Shown in pieces: positions 7,250 to 12,944 of a stretch of DNA of 19,132 nt (its first letter is position 1; every line of letters starts with the position of its first letter). Position numbers and translations under genes: made by a program. This DNA comes from an uncultured Oscillospiraceae bacterium (lineage in GTDB: Bacteria > Bacillota > Clostridia > Oscillospirales > Oscillospiraceae): positions 1 to 19,132 of the forward strand of contig CAKTVL010000028.1 in assembly GCA_934623575.1 (NCBI GenBank), read 5' to 3'. A model generated the notes under the pieces. It saw nothing but the letters and a program-made list of their open reading frames with translations. It searched no databases and had not been told where the DNA came from.

Positions 7250-7897
7250 ATGAAGAAACGCGTCATCTGTTTCGGTGACTCCAACACATGGGGATACATC
7301 CCCGTCACCGGCCAGCGCTACGACGAGACCATCCGTTGGCCCGCCCGCCTGCAGGAAAAGCTGGGCTATAAGGACTATACCGTGGTGGAGGAGGGCCTGA
7401 CCGGCCGCACCACCGTGTTCGACGATCCCTTTGATCCCGAGCTGAACGGCCTTAAGACCATGCCCGCCATCCTGCGCAGCGCCGCACCCATCGACATGCT
7501 GGTCTTTATGCTGGGCACCAACGACTTCCAGTCCAACATCCCCGCCGGCAACCCCATCTCCACCGCCCGTGCCGTGCAGTACATGCTGGAGACCGCCCGC
7601 TCCCTGGGCGTGGACCGTCCCGGTGAGAAGATGAAGATCCTGCTGATCTCCCCGGTGGAGATCACCGAGGATCGCCTGACCTTCAAGGAAAACGACGTTA
7701 CCGACCAGACCAGCATCAACAACAGCCGCGAGCTGGGCAAGCACCTGCGCATCGTGGCCGACCAGCTGGGCGTGGAGTTCATCGACGCGGCCAAGTATAT
7801 CAAGCCCGGCAAGGTGGACGGCGTCCATCTGGACGAGGCCGGCCACGCCAAGATGGCCGAGCTGGTCTATGAGATGGTCCACACCATGCTCCCCTGA
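7250..7897 (+). CDS. SGNH/GDSL family hydrolase, MsAcT-like (esterase/acyltransferase)
   Basis: This 215-residue cytoplasmic protein without a signal peptide has all SGNH blocks: FGDSNTWG with nucleophile Ser11, EEGLTGRTT with the oxyanion glycine (about 49-52), MLGTND with Asn91, and DGVHLDEAGH with Asp190 and His193. Block spacing, the RW pair after block I and the phrase EEGLTGRTT followed by DDP and LNG closely resemble the mycobacterial arylesterase/acyltransferase MsAcT. The family hydrolyses or transfers short acyl groups on small esters. The ATG at 7250 was chosen for its AAAGGAG site and MKKRVICFGDS start; the open frame extends further upstream, but through the promoter and leader. 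The NSS transporter follows after 79 nt. The natural substrate is unknown. Confidence 0.88.
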   Translation: MKKRVICFGDSNTWGYIPVTGQRYDETIRWPARLQEKLGYKDYTVVEEGLTGRTTVFDDPFDPELNGLKTMPAILRSAAPIDMLVFMLGTNDFQSNIPAGNPISTARAVQYMLETARSLGVDRPGEKMKILLISPVEITEDRLTFKENDVTDQTSINNSRELGKHLRIVADQLGVEFIDAAKYIKPGKVDGVHLDEAGHAKMAELVYEMVHTMLP

Positions 7898-7976
7898 GTT
7901 TTCCCGTTAAGAGAGTCCACTTTTGTATGATCAAGCGCATGCTTTTTCATAAATCACACTATAAGGAGTAAGAGAA

Positions 7977-9368
7977 ATGGAACAAAAGCAAACCCGTTCT
8001 AAGTTTAGTTCCAATATCGGCATGATGCTGGCCTGTATCGGCGGCGCTGTCGGTTTGGGCAACGTTTGGGGCTTCCCCTCCAAGCTGGGCCGCGGCGGCG
8101 GCTTCTACTTCCTCATCATATATGTGGTCGTAGCTCTGCTGCTGGGCATCCCCATGACCCTGGCTGAGTACGCCCTGGGCCGCAAGACCCGCAAGGGCCC
8201 CATCGCCGCCTGGATGGAGCTGAACCGCAAGTGGAAGTTCGTCGGTATCCTGAACTCCATCGTCTGCGTGGGCGTTATGGGCTTCTATTCCCTGCTGTTC
8301 GGCTGGATCATCAAGTACATGGTCGAGTTCGGCATCGCCATCTTCAACCCCGCCTCCACCTTCTGGACCATGGACAGCGCCGAGTACTTCAGCATGTTCA
8401 TCTCCAGCCCCGTTGAGCCCCTGATCTGGACCTTCGTTGGTCTGGCCCTGGCCTATATCTGTGTCCATAAGGACATGGCCGGCGGCATCGAGAAGGCCTG
8501 CAAGTGGATGATCCCCGCTCTGCTGGTCCTGATGATCATCGTGGCCGTCCGCGCCTGCACCCTGCCCGGCGCCGAGGCCGGCATCGAGTTCCTGTTCAAG
8601 CCCAGCACCGAAAACGTCATGACCTCCGGCGGCTGGCTGACCGTGTTCGGCATCGCCCTGGCCCAGATGTTCTTCTCTCTGAACATCGGCTTCGGTACCA
8701 ACCTGATGTACGGCTCCTATGCCCCCGACGACAGCGACCTGGCCAAGAACGCCCTGCTGGTGCCTCTGGGTGACATGGTCGTGGCCCTGGTGGCCGCTCT
8801 GGCTACCATCCCCGCCGCCTTCGCCTTCGGTTATTCCCCCTCTGCCGGCGCAGGCATGCTGTTCATCACCATGAAGGCCGTATTCGGCAGCATGAAGGGC
8901 GGCGCCATCTTCGGCTTCCTGTTCTTCGTGGCCGTGTTCTTTGCAGCCATCAGCTCCGTGATCGGCATGACCGCCGCCAACGCCTCCATTCCCATCGAGC
9001 GCTGGGGCTGGGAGCGCAAGAAGGGCACCCTGCTGGCTCTGGCTTCCAACATGATCATCGCCATCCCCGTTTCCCTGGGCTACAGCTCCCTCAGCGGCGT
9101 GCGTCTGCTGGGCTGGCTGGGCAAGGACACCGACATCCTGGACTCCATCGACTACCTGTGCGAGAACTGCTTCGCCACGGTGGCAGCCCTGGCGCTGTGC
9201 ATCTTCGTCGGCTGGGTCTGGAAGCCCAAGGCCGTTATCGAAGAGGTGGAGAAGGGCGGCAAGTTCAAGTTCACCTGGAAGGGCATCTTCACCTTCCTCA
9301 TCCGCTACGTCTGCCCCATCATCACCCTGGTCGTGGTGCTGAGCTCCATCGGCATCATCACCCTGTAA
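7977..9368 (+). CDS. Neurotransmitter:sodium symporter (NSS/SNF) family transporter
   Basis: The 463-residue integral membrane protein has the NSS layout of bacterial members with 11 to 12 helices. The unwound first helix reads GGAVGLGNVWGFP (22-34) and is followed by GRGGGFYFLIIYV and LAEYALGRKTRKGP. Hydrophobic segments are spread to a C-terminal helix ending IITLVVVLSSIGIITL. These carriers import amino acids or related solutes with Na+. The canonical motif is GLGNxWRFP; here the Arg, the extracellular gate residue Arg30 in LeuT, is Gly. The ATG follows AAGGAG by 8 nt. It lies 79 nt after the SGNH gene on the same strand and may share its transcript, as I see no strong terminator between them. 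Substrate undetermined; amino acid is the default guess. Confidence 0.92.
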   Translation: MEQKQTRSKFSSNIGMMLACIGGAVGLGNVWGFPSKLGRGGGFYFLIIYVVVALLLGIPMTLAEYALGRKTRKGPIAAWMELNRKWKFVGILNSIVCVGVMGFYSLLFGWIIKYMVEFGIAIFNPASTFWTMDSAEYFSMFISSPVEPLIWTFVGLALAYICVHKDMAGGIEKACKWMIPALLVLMIIVAVRACTLPGAEAGIEFLFKPSTENVMTSGGWLTVFGIALAQMFFSLNIGFGTNLMYGSYAPDDSDLAKNALLVPLGDMVVALVAALATIPAAFAFGYSPSAGAGMLFITMKAVFGSMKGGAIFGFLFFVAVFFAAISSVIGMTAANASIPIERWGWERKKGTLLALASNMIIAIPVSLGYSSLSGVRLLGWLGKDTDILDSIDYLCENCFATVAALALCIFVGWVWKPKAVIEEVEKGGKFKFTWKGIFTFLIRYVCPIITLVVVLSSIGIITL

Positions 9369-9414
9369 ACAAGCTTACACTCCTTTCTGAAGCGATTTCT
9401 TTACCCCTCGCAAA

Positions 9415-9458
9415 CAGAGAAAGCGGACGCCCGACGGCGTCCGCTTTCTCTGTCTTTT
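9415..9458 (+). terminator. Intrinsic terminator of the NSS transporter gene
   Basis: A perfect 17-bp stem (9415-9431 with 9436-9452) closes a CGAC tetraloop and is followed by TCTTTT. It lies between convergent genes. On the minus strand the stem is followed by a weaker TGTTTG, so it may also stop the LysR transcript, whose stop codon at 9457 abuts it. Confidence 0.9.
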
Positions 9459-10356
9459 ATCTGAAATAGGGCAGATCCTCCGGATAGCGCTCGCTGACGT
9501 AGTCCTGCACCGTCCGGACGAAGATCTTGGCCGCGGAGGTCACATACTCGCTGCGCTGCGTGGCCAGGCCGATGTGGCGGAAGGGCGCGCTCTCCACAGG
9601 GAACACGTTGATGTCGCCGCCCAGGTAGTCCAGCACCAGCTCCGGCACCACGCTGATGCCCTGGCCGCTCTCCACCATGGCGATGATCAGTGCGTCGTCC
9701 GCCAGCTCGTGGGGGTTCTCCACCTCCATCTCGTTGTTGCGCAGGAAGGCCCGCGCGTCGTAATCTGACTGGGCGTGGGGCAGGATCAGCGTCTGGCCCC
9801 GCATCTCCTCGATGGTGATGTAGCCCTCGTTGATGGTCTCAAAGTTCTTGGGCGTAATGCACAGCAGCCGGTCCCGCAGCAGCGGATAGGTGGGCAGCGT
9901 CTCTGCCATGGGCAGGGAGACGAAGGCCGCGTCCAGCTCGCCGTTGATCACGGCGGCCTCCAGCCCGGCATAGCCGTCCTGGTGGATGTGCAGCTCGATC
10001 TGGGGATAGGCCCGCTCCATGCGCCGCAGTATCTCCGGCATCCAGTTGCAGCCCACGCTGCTGAACACGCCCACATGCAGTACCCCCGCCCGCACGTCGC
10101 TGATGCGGGAGATCTCCTGCTGCAGCCGCTCCTCGGCCTTCAGGGTATAGCGCACATGGGGCAGCAGCTCCTTGCCCGCCGTGGTCAGCTTGACGCCGTC
10201 ACGGCCGCGTATGACCAGCTGCATGCCCAGCGTCTGCTCCAGCTTCCGCAGGGAATGGCTCACTGCGGAGGGCGACAAATGCACCAGCTCCGCGGTTTTT
10301 GCCAGGCTGTTGGTGCTGACGACCAGGTCAAATATCCGATAGCTTATATCCACCAT
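9457..10356 (-). CDS. LysR-type transcriptional regulator
   Basis: The 299-residue protein has an N-terminal winged helix-turn-helix (roughly 1-65; STNSLAKTAELVHLSPSAVSHSLRKLEQ) and a LysR effector-binding domain from about 90 (GVLHVGVFSSVGCNW, IHQDGYAGLEAAVINGELDAAFV, ESGQGISVVPELVLDYL). The family binds DNA as tetramers and responds to small metabolites. The start has AAGGAGG 8 nt upstream. Its neighbours are the convergent NSS transporter and, upstream on the same strand, the Cys/Met lyase, which ends in its own terminator; no divergent gene faces it, so its target is unclear. The transporter or the lyase are the nearest candidates. Confidence 0.93.
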   Translation of the reverse strand: MVDISYRIFDLVVSTNSLAKTAELVHLSPSAVSHSLRKLEQTLGMQLVIRGRDGVKLTTAGKELLPHVRYTLKAEERLQQEISRISDVRAGVLHVGVFSSVGCNWMPEILRRMERAYPQIELHIHQDGYAGLEAAVINGELDAAFVSLPMAETLPTYPLLRDRLLCITPKNFETINEGYITIEEMRGQTLILPHAQSDYDARAFLRNNEMEVENPHELADDALIIAMVESGQGISVVPELVLDYLGGDINVFPVESAPFRHIGLATQRSEYVTSAAKIFVRTVQDYVSERYPEDLPYFR

Positions 10357-10566
10357 AGGGTGTCCTCCTTCCCTTTATACGGCCGGATAGATATATCCTC
10401 CAACGCGTGTGTTGGACAATGCGCTTTTTTTGTGGAAAAGCACGTTGCCTTCATGAATTACTTTCACCCATAGTTGAATTTCTTGCATCTACTATACTAC
10501 TACAGTCCCGCAGGGATTGCAACACCCAAATTTTACCGCTTTCAGCGCAGCACCGGCTGCGCAGCA
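10357..10566. other. Intergenic region upstream of the first LysR gene
   Basis: No coding sequence is convincing here. It holds an inverted repeat TCCAAC-N6-GTTGGA (10399-10416) about 43 bp upstream of the LysR ATG, a possible minus-strand -35/-10 pair TTGTCC and TATATC 18 bp apart overlapping that repeat, and a short GCGCAGC/GCTGCGC hairpin (10545-10562). An operator for LysR autoregulation is possible but unproved. Confidence 0.4.
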
Positions 10567-10567
10567 G

Positions 10568-10596
10568 AAAACCCGGCGACAACGTCGCCGGGCTTT
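10568..10596 (-). terminator. Intrinsic terminator of the Cys/Met lyase gene
   Basis: The stem 10572-10580 with 10584-10592 (CCCGGCGAC/GTCGCCGGG) is followed on the minus strand by TTTTCTG. It lies about 30 nt beyond the stop codon of the lyase. Confidence 0.8.
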
Positions 10597-10622
10597 CTAT
10601 CTGTGTATGTTTCCCGTTTGGC

Positions 10623-11801
10623 TTACAGCATACCGGCGGCCTGCATGGCCTGGGTCAGGTCGGCGATGATGTCCTCGGCGTCCTCCAGACCGATGCTGAA
10701 GCGGAAGAAGCCCTCATGGTAGATGGCGGGGTAGTGGGGCAGCTTGTCGCTGTTCTTGTCGTAGTAGACGATCAGGCTCTCCACATCACCCAGGGACACC
10801 GCGTGGGTCACCAGGTGCAGCGCGTCCAGGAACTTCTCGTGCTGCTTCTCGTCGCCCTTCAGGTCGAAGGAGATCATGCCGGAGTACTGGCCGTGCATCA
10901 GCTTCTCCGCCCGCTCATGCTGGGGATGGCTCTTCAATCCGGGATACCACACGAAGCGGGTGGCGGGGCAGGACTCCAGGAACTCGGCCACCTGCATGGC
11001 CACGGCGCAGTGCTGCTTCATCCGCAGGGGCGCCGTGGTCAGGCCGCGGGCCACCAGCCAGGCGTTGAAGGGGCTGAGGATGCCGCCATAGTTGACCATG
11101 GCCAGCTCCTTGATCTTGTCGATCAGCTCGGTCCGGCCCAGCACGCAGCCGCCCAGGGAGTCGCCGTGGCCGTTGATGTACTTGGTCATGCTGTGGATCT
11201 CCAGGTCGGCCCCGTGGCTCAGGGGACGGATGCAGATGGGGCCGGCAAAGGTGGCGTCCACGCTGAGCAGCGCGCCGGCCTTGTGGGCGATATCCGCGAT
11301 GGCGTCGATGTCGCTGATGCCGGTGGTGGGGTTGCCCGGGGTCTCCACATGGATCAGCTTGGTGTTGGGCCGCACCGCCGCCCGGACGGCCTCGGTGTCG
11401 GTGGTGTCCAGCAGCGTGACCTCCACGCCGTACTTCTTGGGCAGATACTCCCGGAACAGCAGGTTGGTGGCGCTGTAGCAGACCTCGGACACGATGGCGT
11501 GGTCGCCGGAGTTCAGCATGGTGGTGAACACCGCGGCCAGCGCCGCCACACCGCTGGCGAACACCGCGCCGTCCTCCGCGCCGGTCAGGGCGCAGAGCTT
11601 GTCCTGCAGGACCATCTGGTTCGGGTTGCGGTTGCGCTGATAGATGTTGCTGTGGATGCCGCTCCAGTCCACCGGCGTCCCGTCGGTGGGGATGCGGTAG
11701 TTGGAGGTCAGGTAGATGGGCTCGTTGATAGCGCCGAAGGTATCGTCCTTGCGGGAACCGCCGTGCACGGCGGTGGTGTTGATATGCAGCTTGCCTTTCA
11801 T
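10623..11801 (-). CDS. Cys/Met metabolism PLP-dependent enzyme (gamma-lyase/synthase family)
   Basis: The 392-residue length fits the cystathionine gamma-synthase, cystathionine lyase and methionine gamma-lyase family. Landmarks are NIYQRNRNPN with the PLP-phosphate-binding Tyr54 and Arg56 of the partner subunit, FASGVAALAAV (81-91), ETPGNPTTGISDI (153-165), Asp182, the Schiff-base Lys207 in SMTKYINGHGD, and Arg367 in the C-terminal FFRFSIGLED. Several normally fixed positions differ: DNTFA(S/T)P is DATFAGP, GHSD is GHGD, and the position of the methionine gamma-lyase active-site Cys (Tyr-Gly-Cys) is Tyr-Ser-Ala. The exact reaction (gamma- or beta-elimination or replacement on sulfur amino acids) is therefore uncertain. 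An AAAGGAG site lies 9 nt before the ATG. A strong promoter and a divergent LysR gene lie upstream, a terminator downstream; it is monocistronic. Confidence 0.88.
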   Translation of the reverse strand: MKGKLHINTTAVHGGSRKDDTFGAINEPIYLTSNYRIPTDGTPVDWSGIHSNIYQRNRNPNQMVLQDKLCALTGAEDGAVFASGVAALAAVFTTMLNSGDHAIVSEVCYSATNLLFREYLPKKYGVEVTLLDTTDTEAVRAAVRPNTKLIHVETPGNPTTGISDIDAIADIAHKAGALLSVDATFAGPICIRPLSHGADLEIHSMTKYINGHGDSLGGCVLGRTELIDKIKELAMVNYGGILSPFNAWLVARGLTTAPLRMKQHCAVAMQVAEFLESCPATRFVWYPGLKSHPQHERAEKLMHGQYSGMISFDLKGDEKQHEKFLDALHLVTHAVSLGDVESLIVYYDKNSDKLPHYPAIYHEGFFRFSIGLEDAEDIIADLTQAMQAAGML

Positions 11802-11863
11802 AGTGGTGTGCTCCTTTCCTATGCATGCGGCGCGGTGCGCCGGCCATTACGATCACTATCCGC

Positions 11864-11892
11864 ATTGTATCGCGCCGTCCGTATTCTGTAAA
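11864..11892 (-). promoter_or_regulatory. Near-consensus promoter of the Cys/Met lyase gene
   Basis: On the minus strand TTTACA (11892-11887) and TACAAT (11869-11864) are exactly 17 bp apart, each one base from consensus. The predicted start near 11857 gives a leader of about 55 nt. The 35-bp A/T-only block at 11896-11930 lies just upstream of the -35, where an UP element would be. Confidence 0.8.
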
Positions 11893-11895
11893 GCG

Positions 11896-11930
11896 AATTA
11901 TTTTTATTATATTTATTAAATTTTATAATT
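11896..11930. promoter_or_regulatory. 35-bp A/T-only block between divergent lyase and LysR genes
   Basis: All 35 bases are A or T, flanked by DNA of high GC content. The block begins 4 bp upstream of the lyase -35 and contains AATTAT (11896-11901) facing ATAATT (11925-11930). It likely serves as an UP element and/or the LysR binding region shared by both divergent genes; a T-N11-A box could be placed in several registers, so none is claimed. Confidence 0.55.
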
Positions 11931-11980
11931 GATTTTACGAAAAAATATGGTACGCTATAGGCAGAAGGGAGCGATCGGGT

Positions 11981-12877
11981 ATGGAGATACGAAATCTGAA
12001 CACCTTTCTGCATGTGGCCTCGCTGGAAAACGTCACCCGCGCCGCCGCGGAGCTGGGCTACTCCCAGTCGGCGGTCAGCGTACAGGTACGCCAGCTGGAG
12101 CAGGAGCTGGGGGCCCCGCTGTTTGACCGCATCGGGAAAAACGTCTGCCTGACGGACTTCGGCCGGTCGCTGGTGCCCTACGCCCGCAACGCCGTGGCGG
12201 CGGTGGCAGCGGTGGAGAATTTCGGCAAATCCGACGCCGCCCTCAGCGGCACCATCCGCATCGGCATCACCGACTCGCTGTTCGAGCTGCTGATGAAGGA
12301 ACTGCTGCTGACCTATCACGCCCGGTTCCCCCGGGTGCGGGTGGAGCTGCTGGTGGACACCACCGTTAACCTGACCCAGCTGCTGCAGCAGGGCTCTATC
12401 GACGCCGTGTGCATCATCGACGACCCGCTGCCCCCCTCCCGCTGGCATATCTGGCAGCAGACGGAGGTCCCGGTGGTGCTGGCGGCCAACCCCGCCCACC
12501 CGCTGGCCCGGCGCGGGACCATCGCCCCGCAGGAGCTCCACGGCAGCGAGCTGATCATGATGGAGCAGGACGCCCCCTACGCGCGGCGCTTCGAGAGCTT
12601 TCTGGCCCAGCACCGGGTGGAATGCCGGCCGTTCCTGCGCCTGCCCAGCGCCAGCGCGGCCCGGGACCTGCTGCTGCGCGGCGCGTTCCTCTCGCTGCTG
12701 CCCTGGTACACCGTGCGCGCCTGTGTAGAGAGCGGCTTGCTGTGCCTGCTGTCCATCCCGGAGTGGGACCTGAAGCAGTCCGTGCAGATGGTGGTGCACC
12801 GCAGCAAGGTCCTGACGCCGCAGCTCGAGGGCTTCCTCTCCGCGCTGCGGGACGCCCTGGCCGGCATACTGTCCTGA
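11981..12877 (+). CDS. LysR-type transcriptional regulator divergent from the Cys/Met lyase
   Basis: The 298-residue protein has the LysR winged helix at its N-terminus (EIRNLNTFLHVASLEN, then TRAAAELGYSQSAVSVQVRQLE, about 2-44) and a substrate-binding-like domain from about 90 (GTIRIGITDSLFELLMKEL). An AAGGGAG site lies about 9 nt before the ATG. The gene is transcribed away from the Cys/Met enzyme with only about 180 bp between the two starts, including the lyase promoter and an AT-rich block. In this family that arrangement usually means the regulator controls the divergent gene and itself. Its own promoter is not clear: TATGGT (11946-11951) with TTATAA 17 bp upstream is one option. It ends at a strong bidirectional terminator. 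Confidence 0.93.
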   Translation: MEIRNLNTFLHVASLENVTRAAAELGYSQSAVSVQVRQLEQELGAPLFDRIGKNVCLTDFGRSLVPYARNAVAAVAAVENFGKSDAALSGTIRIGITDSLFELLMKELLLTYHARFPRVRVELLVDTTVNLTQLLQQGSIDAVCIIDDPLPPSRWHIWQQTEVPVVLAANPAHPLARRGTIAPQELHGSELIMMEQDAPYARRFESFLAQHRVECRPFLRLPSASAARDLLLRGAFLSLLPWYTVRACVESGLLCLLSIPEWDLKQSVQMVVHRSKVLTPQLEGFLSALRDALAGILS

Positions 12878-12880
12878 CAT

Positions 12881-12924
12881 ACAAAAACAGACCGCTGACG
12901 GAAACATCAGCGGTCTGTTTTTGT
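12881..12924. terminator. Bidirectional intrinsic terminator
   Basis: A perfect 18-bp stem (12881-12898 with 12907-12924) encloses an 8-nt loop. An A5 run sits in one arm and a T5 run in the other, so each strand ends in a U-rich tract. It lies 3 nt after the LysR stop codon and 20 nt before the end of the convergent xanthine dehydrogenase gene, serving both. Confidence 0.93.
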
Positions 12925-12944
12925 CTCATTTCGTGCGCGAAAGG

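Noticed and set aside
7930..7950. AAGC-GCAT-GCTT followed by TTTTT as a terminator after the SGNH gene
   Set aside because: The stem is only 4 bp and would not terminate efficiently; read-through into the transporter is likely.
11819..12907. A 362-codon minus-strand frame over the second LysR gene
   Set aside because: Antisense shadow; it also runs through the terminator and the AT-rich promoter region.
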